64,000 nt of DNA from positions 2,013,906 to 2,077,905 of the forward strand of contig JAVKHP010000001.1 in the NCBI GenBank assembly GCA_031459855.1. The letters are read 5' to 3'. The notes beneath the pieces are model-generated. The model did not search any database. It saw nothing but the letters and a program-made list of their open reading frames with translations, and was not told the origin of the DNA. Made by a program: the position numbers and the translations under genes. This stretch comes from Armatimonadota bacterium. Lineage in GTDB: Bacteria > Sysuimicrobiota > Sysuimicrobiia > Sysuimicrobiales > Humicultoraceae. Positions 40,549-48,951 of this stretch are shown here, one piece after another (within the stretch, counting starts at the first letter, position 1; the number at the start of each line of letters is the position of its first letter).

Positions 40549-40950
40549 GTGCGGCTGCACCACGTGGGCATCGCCGTCCGAGACCTCGAGGCGGCTGCGC
40601 GGGTCTATCGCGAGGCGTTTGGCCTCCAGCCCGGGGTCCCCGAGCGCGTCGAGCGCGACGCCGTCGCGGTGCTGTTCGTCCCGGCAGGTGGGGTCCTGCT
40701 GGAGCTGCTGCAGCCGCTGGACGAGGACGGACCGGTCGCGCGATTCCTCGCACGGCGTGGGGAAGGCGTGCACCACGTGGCCTTTGCGGTGCCCGACGTG
40801 GCCGCAGCCCTGGACCGGGCGCGCGCTGCCGGGATGCGCCCGGTAGACGCTGCGCCCCGCCCCGGCGCCCATGGCTGGTGGGTCGCCTTCCTCCACCCAC
40901 GCGACCTGCACGGCGTGCTCGTGGAGCTGGTGGAGGACCCGGGCGCGTAG
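40549..40950 (+). CDS. mce: methylmalonyl-CoA epimerase
   Basis: 133 residues of the VOC (glyoxalase-like) superfamily. Metal-binding signatures are LHHVGIAVRDL near the N-terminus, LELLQPL, GVHHVAFAVPDV and GVLVELVE near the C-terminus, with the usual metal ligands His, Gln/Glu, His and Glu. It interconverts (S)- and (R)-methylmalonyl-CoA so that the product of the carboxylase can be used by the mutase. GTG 40549, three bases after meaB. Last gene of the propionyl-CoA module. Confidence 0.92.
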   Translation: MRLHHVGIAVRDLEAAARVYREAFGLQPGVPERVERDAVAVLFVPAGGVLLELLQPLDEDGPVARFLARRGEGVHHVAFAVPDVAAALDRARAAGMRPVDAAPRPGAHGWWVAFLHPRDLHGVLVELVEDPGA

Positions 40951-41022
40951 CGCGTCACCGAAAAGCGAGCGCCCGCCGCGGAGCGACCACGGCGGAGGAC
41001 CCGGCCGCGTAGCGCGTCACCG
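40932..41022 (+). repeat. 29 bp direct repeat spanning the mce stop codon, 62 bp offset
   Basis: The segment GGAGGACCCGG...GTAGCGCGTCACCG at 40932-40960, which contains the mce stop codon, recurs at 40994-41022 with one mismatch. The offset is exactly 62 bases, indicating a partial duplication of the gene end into the following spacer. Confidence 0.65.
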
Positions 41023-41031
41023 CCGCCGCCC

Positions 41032-41060
41032 TTGCGCGACCCCCAAGAGTTCTCTACACT
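41032..41060 (+). promoter_or_regulatory. possible promoter of the 3D-domain/rsmA genes
   Basis: TTGCGC at 41032-41037 and TACACT at 41055-41060 with a 17-base spacer. The start would be near 41067, leaving a leader of roughly 135 bases before the GTG at 41204. Matches are moderate. Confidence 0.4.
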
Positions 41061-41203
41061 ATTGATCAGTTTCCGCACCCCGACGACGCACGCACGTACC
41101 CGGACCTGCGGCGCACAACGCACCGCGGCGCAGTCCTACGGCCTGCCGGCGCCATGGCGGCGCGGGGCCATCCTGATCGACAGCCCGAAGGGAGGTGAGA
41201 GGC

Positions 41204-42208
41204 GTGAGCGCTTCTCTGCGACGCATCGGGCTGGCATGGCTGCTCTGCACCGCCGTCACCACCGTGGCCACGGCGGCCGTTGCCGACGCCTGGAGGGCCG
41301 TCGTCGTTGCCACCCCCGATCCGCGCCTCGTGCTGACCTGGCGCGGTACGGTGGGGGAAGTGCTCGCCGATCTCGGGGTCCGGGTGGGAGCCCAGGACCG
41401 CGTCAGCCCGGCTCTGGGCGCTCCGGTGGCCTCGGGCGCGGCGATCCGCGTGCGTCGGGCGGTGCCCGTGACGATCGCGGTGGGGCAGGCGCGGTACCGC
41501 GTGTGGAGCGCGGCAGAGACCGTGGGCGACCTCCTCGCCGAGCGCCCGGGGGGACTGGTCGTACGGCCCCGCGATCGGGTCTTTCCCGCCCGCGAGGCCG
41601 CCCTGGCCGCGCACACGGTCGTCCGGGTGATCCGCGTCGAAACACGAATCGTCGAGGAGACCGAACGGGTGGCCCCGGGACGGGTGGTGCGCGCAGACAG
41701 CGACCTGCCGCGGGGGCTGGCGCGCGTCGTGCAGGTCGGCCGTCCAGGGATACGTCTGCGTCGCGTGGCCGTCACCCTCGCGGACGGCGTCGTCATCGAG
41801 CGGCGCGAGGTGGGCAGGGTGCTCGTGCAGCCCCCGCAGGACCGGATCGTGCACGTCGGGACCCGGCGCATGATCGCCTCGCGCGGCGAGTTCGTCGGCA
41901 GGGAGATCCTCCACATGGAAGCCACCGGGTACGCGCCGTGGACCGGCCCCGGGGTGGACGATGTCACCGCCACGGGCATGCGCGCCGGCTACGGGGTCGT
42001 GGCCGTCGATCCAGCGGTGATCCCGTTGGGGTCGCGGCTCTACATCGAGGGCTACGGCGTCGCCATCGCGGGCGACACCGGGGGCGCCATCAAGGGCTAC
42101 CGCATCGACCTGGGCTTCGACACGGCCCGGGCAGCGATCCGGTTCGGCCGACGCACGGTGCGCGTCTACATCCTGTCCACCCCGACGGCGTCCCGTCCAT
42201 CACGTTGA
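41204..42208 (+). CDS. secreted 3D-domain protein of the YabE/RpfB type
   Basis: About 334 residues. An N-terminal signal/anchor helix (IGLAWLLCTAVTTVATAAVAD) is followed by a DUF348-like region with two repeats (GTVGEVLADLGVRVGAQDRVSPAL, ETVGDLLAERPGGLVVRPRDRV), a G5-like domain (RVETRIVEETERVAPGRV) and the C-terminal 3D domain (MEATGYAPWTGPG, TATGMRAGYGVVAVDP, IPLGSRLYIEGYGVAIAGDTGG, IDLGF) whose aspartates define the catalytic double-psi barrel. It should cleave peptidoglycan glycan strands. GTG 41204 follows GGAGGTGAGAGG. YabE next to rsmA is a Bacillota-type arrangement. Confidence 0.9.
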   Translation: MSASLRRIGLAWLLCTAVTTVATAAVADAWRAVVVATPDPRLVLTWRGTVGEVLADLGVRVGAQDRVSPALGAPVASGAAIRVRRAVPVTIAVGQARYRVWSAAETVGDLLAERPGGLVVRPRDRVFPAREAALAAHTVVRVIRVETRIVEETERVAPGRVVRADSDLPRGLARVVQVGRPGIRLRRVAVTLADGVVIERREVGRVLVQPPQDRIVHVGTRRMIASRGEFVGREILHMEATGYAPWTGPGVDDVTATGMRAGYGVVAVDPAVIPLGSRLYIEGYGVAIAGDTGGAIKGYRIDLGFDTARAAIRFGRRTVRVYILSTPTASRPSR

Positions 42209-43080
42209 GCGCCGGCGCCCCGGCGCTGCCACCGGACGTCGACCTGGCCACCCGAGCCGGTGCCGTCGCGGTGCTGCGGGCCTTCGGCCTGCGCCTGCGG
42301 CCCGCCCGCGGGCAGCACCTCCTGGTCAGCCGGCGCATCCTCGACCGCATCGTGGCGGCAGCGGCCCTGGACGCGCGTGACGTCGTCCTGGAGATCGGCG
42401 GCGGAATTGGCACGCTGACCCTGGCCCTGGCCCGCACGGGTGCGCGGGTGATCACCATCGAAGTGGATCCGCGCCTGGTGCCCGTGCTGCGCGCGGTCTG
42501 CGCACGGGAGCCGCGGGTGCACGTCGTGCACGGCGACGCCATGGCCCTGCCGTGGACCGCCCTCCCGTGGACGCCGACCGCGGTCGTCGCCAACCTGCCA
42601 TATGCCATCGCGTCGCCGCTGCTGGTGCGGCTGTTGGAAACCGGCACAGGACGTCGCCTGGTGGTGATGGTCCAGGAGGAGGTGGCCGACCGCCTGCTGG
42701 CCGCGCCCGGCACGCCCGCCTACGGGTTGCTGACGGTGCTGGTGCACCTCTACGCGCGCCCCACGCTGGTCGTGCGGGTGCCGCGTACGGCCTTCTACCC
42801 CATGCCCCAGGTGCGCTCGGCCGTCGTCCGCCTCGACCTCCACGTCAGGCCGGTGCGGCCGCCCGAGCGCCTGCCCGCGGTAGTGGCCGTGGCACGCGCC
42901 GCCTTCGCCAAGCGGCGCAAGATGCTGCGGGCCGCGCTGCGGCAGGTCGGCGGGCGGCGCCTGGATGCGGCGGCGGTGACGGCGTGGTGTGCCCGGGCCG
43001 GCATCGACCCGCGGCGGCGGGGCGAGACCCTCTCCGTCGAGGAGTTCGCGCGCCTGGCCGACGTCTGGGAGACGGCGTGA
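42205..43080 (+). CDS. rsmA: 16S rRNA dimethyladenosine transferase RsmA (KsgA)
   Basis: About 291 residues. It dimethylates the two adjacent adenosines in the 3' hairpin of 16S rRNA. The SAM-binding motif VVLEIGGGIGTLTLALA, the IEVDPRL acidic loop and NLPYAIASPLL (motif IV) are clear, as is FAKRRKMLRAAL in the C-terminal domain. The best start is TTG 42205, overlapping the previous stop (TTGA); the family N-terminus begins near LRAFGLRLRPARGQHLL, so a slightly later start is also possible. Confidence 0.93.
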   Translation: MSAGAPALPPDVDLATRAGAVAVLRAFGLRLRPARGQHLLVSRRILDRIVAAAALDARDVVLEIGGGIGTLTLALARTGARVITIEVDPRLVPVLRAVCAREPRVHVVHGDAMALPWTALPWTPTAVVANLPYAIASPLLVRLLETGTGRRLVVMVQEEVADRLLAAPGTPAYGLLTVLVHLYARPTLVVRVPRTAFYPMPQVRSAVVRLDLHVRPVRPPERLPAVVAVARAAFAKRRKMLRAALRQVGGRRLDAAAVTAWCARAGIDPRRRGETLSVEEFARLADVWETA

Positions 43081-43113
43081 GGCCCCGCGGCATCACGGGC
43101 CAGAGTGTACGCG

Positions 43114-43320
43114 CATGGCCCGTGGGGTGGGGGGTCGATTGGGGGTCATCGAGGTTGCCGGCCGGACCGTCAGGGCATGGCCCCCGGGTTCGCGGGCCGA
43201 TCGGCTGGGGTCGATCGCGAACCCCGCGATGTCGCGCAGGGGCCCCCGGGTTCGTGGGCCGATCGGTCGACATCGGGTTGCCTGTCAGACGAACAACGCA
43301 TGGCGGGGGATCGACGGGCC
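43114..43320 (+). repeat. about four degenerate 62 bp tandem repeats, rsmA to aminotransferase spacer
   Basis: CATGGC or a variant recurs at 43114, 43176, 43238 (degenerate) and 43299, a period of 61-62 bases. The best-conserved block GGCCCCCGGGTTCG followed by GGGCCGATCGG occurs at 43179-43204 and 43241-43266 with one mismatch. This explains most of the 307-base gap between rsmA and the aminotransferase; no gene is visible in it. Confidence 0.65.
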
Positions 43321-43387
43321 GACGTCCGGGAGAGGAGAGGAGTCCTGCGGTGAGGAAGACCACGGGGGAGTATCCCGGGAGGGCATC

Positions 43388-44635
43388 GTGATCGACTACC
43401 AGGCACGCTTCGCCCGCTTGACCCGCGTCGCCGAGCGGTCGCTCATCCGCGAGCTGCTCAAGGTCTCCCGCCAGCGCGACGTGATCTCGTTCGCCGGCGG
43501 GTTCCCCGACCCGTCCACGTTCCCCGTGGCCGAGATCGCCGAGGTCACCCAGGAGGTGCTGCGCACGAGCGCGGCTCTGGCCCTCCAGTACGGCCCCACC
43601 GAGGGCGATCCGGCGCTGCGCGACCAGCTGGTGGCCTGGATGGCCAAGGACGGGCTCCGGGTCAGCCGCGAGCAGGTGCTGGTGACCACGTCGTCCCAGC
43701 AGGCGCTCGATCTCGTCGGCAAGGTGTTCCTCGATCCCGGCGATGTGGTGGTGGTGGAACTGCCGTCGTACCTGGGCGGACTGCAGGCGTTCCGCGCCTA
43801 CGGCGCCGACCTGGTGGGGGTGCCCCAGGACGACGAGGGCATCGACGCCGACCGCCTGGCACAGACCCTTCATCACCTGCAGCGCGCGGGGCGCCGGATC
43901 AAACTGCTGTACGCCGTACCCGACTTCCAGAACCCCTCGGGGGTGACCTGGAGCCGGGCCCGGCGCGAGCGTCTCCTGGCCCTGGCCCGCGAGGTCGACG
44001 CCCTCGTGGTGGAGGACAACCCGTACCGCGAGATGCGGTTTGCCGGTACCGCGCCGCCGCCCATCGCCGCGCTGGACGACGAGGGCCGTACCCTCTACCT
44101 CTCGACGTTCAGCAAGACGCTCGCGCCGGGCCTGCGCATCGGGTGGATCGCCGGCCCCGAACCCGTGGTGGCCCAGTGCGTCACGGTCAAGCAGGCGATG
44201 GACCTGTGCAGTCCATCCCTGACGCAGGCCATCGCGGCGGGGTTGCTCCGCCGGGGCGACCTGCTGCGGCGCCTGCCCGCGACGGTGGCGCTCTATGGGC
44301 GCAAGCGGGACGTCATGCTCGAGGCGCTGGCGCGGGAGATGCCGCCGGGTGTGACCTGGACGCGCCCGGAGGGCGGCCTGTTCCTGTGGGTGCGGCTGCC
44401 CGAGGAGCTCGATGCCGGTGCGCTGCTGCCAGCGGCCGTGGAGGCGGGGGTGATGTACGTCCCGGGTCAGGCGTTCTTCGCCGACGGCACGGGGCGCAAC
44501 ACGCTGCGGCTGAACTTCTCCTACCCGTCCGAGGACGAGATCCGCACGGGGATCGCGCGGCTGGCGGCGCTGGTGCGTGGGGCGGTGGCGCCTGTCCACA
44601 CGATCCACAGCAGGGGAACGACCGTTTCGGATTGA
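43388..44635 (+). CDS. PLP-dependent aminotransferase, 2-aminoadipate/MocR-type class I
   Basis: About 415 residues, class I/II fold. ISFAGGFPDPSTFP, LQYGPTEGDPALRDQL, the YAVPDFQNPSGVTWS loop, VVEDNPYREMRF and the PLP lysine K243 in STFSKTLAPGLRIGW are typical of LysN/2-aminoadipate aminotransferases and the catalytic domain of MocR proteins. There is no N-terminal GntR domain. GTG 43388 follows CGGGAGGGCATC. Substrate unknown; broad specificity for branched or aromatic amino acids is common in the family. Confidence 0.85.
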   Translation: MIDYQARFARLTRVAERSLIRELLKVSRQRDVISFAGGFPDPSTFPVAEIAEVTQEVLRTSAALALQYGPTEGDPALRDQLVAWMAKDGLRVSREQVLVTTSSQQALDLVGKVFLDPGDVVVVELPSYLGGLQAFRAYGADLVGVPQDDEGIDADRLAQTLHHLQRAGRRIKLLYAVPDFQNPSGVTWSRARRERLLALAREVDALVVEDNPYREMRFAGTAPPPIAALDDEGRTLYLSTFSKTLAPGLRIGWIAGPEPVVAQCVTVKQAMDLCSPSLTQAIAAGLLRRGDLLRRLPATVALYGRKRDVMLEALAREMPPGVTWTRPEGGLFLWVRLPEELDAGALLPAAVEAGVMYVPGQAFFADGTGRNTLRLNFSYPSEDEIRTGIARLAALVRGAVAPVHTIHSRGTTVSD

Positions 44636-44660
44636 CGCCTGGCACTGCCCGTGGTAGCGT
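44632..44660 (+). promoter_or_regulatory. promoter-like sequence for the RNA candidate
   Basis: TTGACG at 44632-44637 overlaps the aminotransferase stop; TAGCGT follows at 44655-44660 with a 17-base spacer. Predicted start about 44667 coincides with the 5' edge of the long stem described next. Confidence 0.4.
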
Positions 44661-44663
44661 CAG

Positions 44664-44755
44664 GTCCGTCAGCGGCTCGCCGCTGGCTGAGGTGGGAGGA
44701 GGTACTCCTTCGGGAGCAACCCGGCCTAACTCGCCGCGGGAGCCGCTGACGTTTT
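44664..44755 (+). ncRNA. structured RNA candidate of unknown class
   Basis: GTCAGCGGCTC (44668-44678) pairs perfectly over 11 bases with GAGCCGCTGAC (44740-44750), followed by GTTTTGG. The enclosed 61 bases contain a stable ACTCC-TTCG-GGAG hairpin and a GGTGGG/CCCGGCC region. CAGCGG can alternatively pair with a close CCGCTG (44680-44685 region), giving two exclusive folds. It lies between convergent genes, behind a promoter-like sequence. It does not match SRP, 6S, SAM or c-di-GMP RNAs that I know. Confidence 0.4.
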
Positions 44756-44847
44756 GGGCGCCGCGGGATTCCACGGCATCGGGAAGGACGTGCAGCGGCC
44801 TGATGACGGCGCGGGCGCGCCCCCGCGGGTCGTCGCAGTCGGTGGCG

Positions 44848-46182
44848 TTAGTCGGCGCGGCGCAGCGGCGTGGCGGACAGGACGCGGGACGCGTCCCTGG
44901 CGAGGACGATGGTGATCGAGGGAGGGTGGTCGGCGGGCTCGCGGCGGATCGCCGCGCGGGGCAACGCGGTGGCGATCATATGGGCGAACCCCCGACGTCC
45001 GGTCCGGTCGATGACCGTGGTGACGTCGGCGGCGCGGGCGTCGCTGCCAACACGGATCTGGGCGAAGCCCAGCGCCGCCAGGCGCTCGGCCACCTGTCGG
45101 GCCAGCCCCGAAGTCCCGCTGGCGTTGACGACCTCCACCTGGACCGCTGCCATCTCCTCCACCGTGACCCCGTAGAACAGGTCGGCGACGAGCGCGCGCA
45201 CCCGCGCCCGGTCGGGCTCCCAGTACAGGGGCGCGAACGTGCCGGGCAGGGTGTGCAGCTGCAACGGGTGGTCGCGCACGCGCAGGGCGAACACGCCCAG
45301 GGTCAGCAACTCGGCGGGGCCCAGGTTGGTATCGGTGTGCGCGCTGATGGCGCGCAGCAGGCGGGGCGCCGCCAGCAGGGTGGACGGCTGGCGCAGGTGC
45401 GCCACCAGCGCGCGCAGCAGCCGCTGCTGGCGCTCGACGCGCCCGATGTCGCCCAGGGCGTCGTGCCGGAAGCGGATGTAGCCGGTGGCCTGCCGGCCGT
45501 CCAGGCGCTGGCGGCCCTTGCGCAGGTCGATGGTGTAGCCGGCCCACGAGTCGGTGTACCGCATGTCCTTCTCGACGTCGACCTCGACGCCGCCCAGAGC
45601 GTCGACGATCTTGGCGAACGACTCCGGCCCCAGCTTGACGTAGTAGGGCACGCGCACGCCCAGCAACTGCTCCACCGTCCGGATCGTCAGCCCGACCGCG
45701 CCGTACGCGTAGGCGGCGTTGATCTTGGTCTCCCCGTGCCCGGGGATCACGGCGCGGGTGTCGCGTGGGATGGAGAGGACACCGATGCGGCCGCGCTCCG
45801 GGTCGAACGTCACCAGCGCCAGCGTGTCGGCGCGCGCGACGTTCAGCACGCGACGCCGGTGGTCGAGGGTGACGTCGGTGCCGATGACGAGGACGTTCAC
45901 GCGGTCGACCAGGCGCAGCGGCCACGCGAAGGCGGGCACGCGGGGCCGCCGCGGCATCACCTCGCGTACGGCGATCTGGCTCGCCAGGTAGAGGTAGGCG
46001 CCCGCCAGGAGGCCGCCGACGATGACGACGACCGCGGGCACGCCCCAGAGCAGCCAGCGGAGCCACCGGCGCGGGACGCGCCCGGTCGCCTGCGGCGCCA
46101 GGCCGCCCGCCGGGACGAGCGCGCCCTCGTCGCGCACGGGGTCGGGCAACGGAGCGGGAGGCAGCTGCGGGTCCTGCGTCAC
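44848..46182 (-). CDS. LytR-CpsA-Psr (LCP) family cell-wall ligase with LytR_C domain
   Basis: About 444 residues. One transmembrane helix (LLWGVPAVVVIVGGLLAGAYLYL) follows a cytoplasmic proline-rich tail. The LCP domain shows RVNVLVIGTDVTLDHR, RADTLALVTFDPERGRIGVLSIPRDTRAVI, ETKINAAYAYGAVGLTIRTVEQLLGV, and FRHDALGDIGRVERQQRLL with the arginines that hold pyrophosphate; a LytR_C domain (VEVVNASGTSGLARQVAERL) ends the protein. The family attaches polymers to peptidoglycan. GTG 46182 coincides with the predicted transcription start. Confidence 0.9.
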   Translation of the reverse strand: MTQDPQLPPAPLPDPVRDEGALVPAGGLAPQATGRVPRRWLRWLLWGVPAVVVIVGGLLAGAYLYLASQIAVREVMPRRPRVPAFAWPLRLVDRVNVLVIGTDVTLDHRRRVLNVARADTLALVTFDPERGRIGVLSIPRDTRAVIPGHGETKINAAYAYGAVGLTIRTVEQLLGVRVPYYVKLGPESFAKIVDALGGVEVDVEKDMRYTDSWAGYTIDLRKGRQRLDGRQATGYIRFRHDALGDIGRVERQQRLLRALVAHLRQPSTLLAAPRLLRAISAHTDTNLGPAELLTLGVFALRVRDHPLQLHTLPGTFAPLYWEPDRARVRALVADLFYGVTVEEMAAVQVEVVNASGTSGLARQVAERLAALGFAQIRVGSDARAADVTTVIDRTGRRGFAHMIATALPRAAIRREPADHPPSITIVLARDASRVLSATPLRRAD

Positions 46183-46189
46183 GGCCCCT

Positions 46190-46218
46190 ATCTTACGGGA
46201 ACCCCCTGCCAGGCGCAA
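46190..46218 (-). promoter_or_regulatory. predicted leaderless promoter of the LCP gene
   Basis: TTGCGC (46218-46213, minus strand) and TAAGAT (46195-46190) are 17 bases apart. The predicted start (about 46183) is at or next to the GTG start codon at 46182, suggesting a leaderless transcript. The same TTGCGC -35 appears upstream of the 3D-domain gene. Confidence 0.45.
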
Positions 46219-46293
46219 CGAACCGCGAGAGGACTTGCGGGCCGCGACACCTAAGGAGTTAGGGCCGCCGGATCCCGCGGGGAGGCAGTCCGC

Positions 46294-47160
46294 GTGAAGG
46301 AGCTCCGTCTCAACGCCTACGCCAAGGTCAACCTGGGGCTGAACGTCTTGCACAAGCGGGACGACGGGTACCACGAAGTAGAGGCCGTGCTCCACACCGT
46401 GGCGCTCTACGACGTGGTCGTCCTGCGCGAGGCCGGCGATGCGATCCGCGTCGTCGCCGAGGGCGAGCCGGTGCCCGAGGGCACCGCGAACCTGGTCTTC
46501 CGCGCGGCGCAGCTGCTGCGGGAGCAGTACGGCATCACCCGGCCCGTGGAGATCCACCTGCGCAAGCAGATCCCCGTCGCCGCCGGCCTGGGCGGCGGCA
46601 GCGCGGATGCCGCCGTGACGCTGTTGGGCCTTGCGCAGCTGTGGAAGCTGCGCCTGGATGGGCGCGAGTTGCGGGCGGCGGCGGCCAAGCTCGGCTCGGA
46701 CGTCCCCTTCTTCCTGGAGGGAGGGTCGGCCCTGGCCCGGGGGCGTGGGGAACGCGTCCATCCGCTGCCGGCGCTGCCGACCACGTGGGTCGTGCTGGCC
46801 CGGCCCCGCATCCCGATCCTGACGGAATGGGCCTACGCCCACTTCCAGCCCGCCGAGGTCACGCGGCGCCCCGACATCCCGGCGCTCGTCGACGCCGTGC
46901 GCCGCGGCGACGTGCCGGCGGTGGGGCGGCTGATGGGCAACGTGTTCGAGGAGTTCATCGCCGCGCGCCATCCCGTCGTCGCCGAGCTGAAGCAACGGAT
47001 CCTGCGGGGCGAGGCGTACGGTGCCTGCATGACCGGGACCGGTCCCACCGTGGTGGGCCTGATGGCCAACGAGGCCGCGGCCCGCCGCGTGGCGGACGAC
47101 TGCGGGAGCGTCCCCGACGTGGACGTTTTCGTGACCAAGACGTTCGCGGAGGAACGATAG
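46294..47160 (+). CDS. ispE: 4-diphosphocytidyl-2-C-methyl-D-erythritol kinase
   Basis: 288 residues, GHMP kinase of the MEP isoprenoid pathway. NAYAKVNLGLNVLHKRDDGYHEVEAV is the family N-terminus, PVAAGLGGGSADAAVTLLGL the ATP-binding motif, KLGSDVPFFLEGG and the C-terminal ACMTGTGPTVVG complete it. GTG 46294 is preceded by GGGGAGGCAG. Followed by a nucleotidyltransferase and purR, as in several Bacillota-like genomes. Confidence 0.95.
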   Translation: MKELRLNAYAKVNLGLNVLHKRDDGYHEVEAVLHTVALYDVVVLREAGDAIRVVAEGEPVPEGTANLVFRAAQLLREQYGITRPVEIHLRKQIPVAAGLGGGSADAAVTLLGLAQLWKLRLDGRELRAAAAKLGSDVPFFLEGGSALARGRGERVHPLPALPTTWVVLARPRIPILTEWAYAHFQPAEVTRRPDIPALVDAVRRGDVPAVGRLMGNVFEEFIAARHPVVAELKQRILRGEAYGACMTGTGPTVVGLMANEAAARRVADDCGSVPDVDVFVTKTFAEER

Positions 47161-47204
47161 GCGTGCCGTCGTCGCCGGGCCCCGCCGACAGCCGGGGGGG
47201 ATAG

Positions 47205-47969
47205 GTGCCGCCCGCGGTCGTCCTCGCCGGCGGAGCGCCGGAGCCCCGGCTCGCTCCTGGCGTGCCCAACAAGGCGTTCCTGCGCCTGGGTGGGATGACG
47301 CTGGTGGAGCGGGTGGTGGCCGCAGCGCGCGGCTGCAGCGCCATCGAGCGCGTCGTGGTCGTCGGCCCCGCGCCGGCGCTGCGCGCCCTGCTGGGCACCG
47401 GTGTCGAGGTCGTGGCCGGGGATGGGGGCATGATGGACAACGTCGCCGCGGCGCTGCGGGCGCTGCCCGATGCCCCGGCTGTGCTGGCCATCGCCGCCGA
47501 CCTGCCCCTGCTCACCGCCGAGGCGCTCGCTGGGTTTCTCGCGCGCTGCGAGGGTGACTACAGCCTGTTCTACCCCATCGTGCCCCAGGCGGCGGTCGCG
47601 CGCCGCTACCCCGGGGCGCGCAAGACCTACGTGCGCGTCGCCGACGGCGTCTTCACGGGGGGGAGCGTGCTGCTGTTCGACCCATCGGCCCTGGAGCGGA
47701 TCCGCGGCTTCGTCGAGCGGGTGATGGCCGCGCGCAAGAAGCCATGGCTGCTCGCCCAGCTATTCGGATGGGGGACGGTCTTGCGGTTCGCCTCGGGCGC
47801 GTTGTCCATTGCCGAGATGGAGGCTCGCGCCCGGGAGGTCACCGGCCTGCGCGCGCGGGCCGTGATCGTCGACGACCCGTCGCTCGCCCTCGACGTGGAC
47901 GCCGAGCGCCCCGAGAACCTAGCCGTGGTGCGGGCCGTCCTGGAAGGCGGTCGACCGGTGGAGCCCTGA
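47205..47969 (+). CDS. nucleotidyltransferase family protein (MobA-like NTP transferase)
   Basis: 254 residues. The N-terminal AVVLAGGAPEP ... GVPNKAFLRLGGMTLVERVV is the GT-A type nucleotide-binding signature; LAIAADLPLLTAEAL contains the metal-binding DLP-type aspartate. Members of this superfamily transfer nucleotides to sugars, molybdopterin or phosphates. Substrate unknown. A homologue often lies between ispE and purR in clostridial relatives. GTG 47205, 45 bases after ispE; one base before purR. Confidence 0.8.
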   Translation: MPPAVVLAGGAPEPRLAPGVPNKAFLRLGGMTLVERVVAAARGCSAIERVVVVGPAPALRALLGTGVEVVAGDGGMMDNVAAALRALPDAPAVLAIAADLPLLTAEALAGFLARCEGDYSLFYPIVPQAAVARRYPGARKTYVRVADGVFTGGSVLLFDPSALERIRGFVERVMAARKKPWLLAQLFGWGTVLRFASGALSIAEMEARAREVTGLRARAVIVDDPSLALDVDAERPENLAVVRAVLEGGRPVEP

Positions 47970-47970
47970 C

Positions 47971-48951
47971 GTGACGACCGGGCGCCAGCACCGCGGACCG
48001 GGCCGTCGCAGGGCGCCCGGTGCCCCGGCAGCCGGGGAGCCGTGGGGCGCTCCCGCCTCGACGCCGCAGGCCAGCCAGGCGCAGCGGCCCGGCGGCCGGC
48101 TGCGCCGCGGCGAGCGCATGGTCGTCATCGCGCACACGCTGCTGCGCGCACCCCACCGGCTGATCCCGCTGTCCACCTTCGCGGACCTGCTGGGCGCCGC
48201 CCGCTCGACCATCAGCGAGGACCTGGGGTTCCTGCGGGGCGTCTGCGAGCGCTTCGGGTTGGGGCGGGTGGAGACCCTGCCCGGGGCAGCGGGCGGCGTG
48301 CGCTACAGCCCGACCCGAACGCCCGCGCAGATCGGCGCGCTGGTGGACGAGCTGTGCGCGCGCCTGCGGGAACCCGGCCGCGTGCTGCCCGGTGGGTTCC
48401 TCCTCACCAGCGACCTGCTGGCGCTGCCGTGGCTCGTGGCCGACCTGGGCGAGGTGTTCGCCACCCTGTTCGAGGCGACCAGGCCCGACGTGGTCCTGAC
48501 CATGGAGGTCAAGGGCATTCCGCTGGCGCTGATGACCGCGCGTGCGTTCAACGTGCCCCTGGTCACCGCGCGGCGCGACGGCCGGGTGACCGAGGGACCG
48601 TCCGTCAGCGTGAACTACGTCTCCGGCTCCTCGCGCCTCGTGCAGTCCATGACGCTGCCGCTGCGCGCCGTGCCGCCCGGCGCCCGGGTGCTCTTCATCG
48701 ACGACTTCCTCCGGGGCGGCGGCACCGCTCGAGGCGTGTACGACCTCATGCGCGAGTGCCGGGCTGAAGTCGCCGGCATCGGGGTATTAGTAGAAGCGGA
48801 GCAGCCCGCGGAGAAGCTGGTGGAGCGCTACGTCGCGCTCGTCACCTATGCCGGAGCGGGAGCCACGGGCGAGGCGATCGTGCGGCCAAGCCGGTGGATC
48901 CGTGCCTACCTCGAGACCGCGGGCACCCATGGCGCAGAGGAGCGGCAGTGA
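47971..48951 (+). CDS. purR: pur operon repressor
   Basis: 326 residues of the Bacillus-type PurR. A proline-rich extension of about 45 residues precedes the winged-helix domain (RRGERMVVIAHTLLRAPHRLIPLSTFADLLGAARSTISEDL) and the type I phosphoribosyltransferase-like domain with the PRPP motif VLFIDDFLRGGGTARG near residues 240-255 and the TARRDGRVTEGPSVSVNYVSG loop. It represses purine synthesis genes and is released by PRPP. GTG 47971; its stop overlaps the next gene (GTGA). Confidence 0.93.
   Translation: MTTGRQHRGPGRRRAPGAPAAGEPWGAPASTPQASQAQRPGGRLRRGERMVVIAHTLLRAPHRLIPLSTFADLLGAARSTISEDLGFLRGVCERFGLGRVETLPGAAGGVRYSPTRTPAQIGALVDELCARLREPGRVLPGGFLLTSDLLALPWLVADLGEVFATLFEATRPDVVLTMEVKGIPLALMTARAFNVPLVTARRDGRVTEGPSVSVNYVSGSSRLVQSMTLPLRAVPPGARVLFIDDFLRGGGTARGVYDLMRECRAEVAGIGVLVEAEQPAEKLVERYVALVTYAGAGATGEAIVRPSRWIRAYLETAGTHGAEERQ

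Noticed and set aside
44664-44755. Assignment of the structured RNA to SRP RNA, 6S RNA or c-di-GMP-I riboswitch
   Set aside because: No GGAA tetraloop and SRP core, too short for 6S, and the conserved GEMM blocks are missing or misordered.
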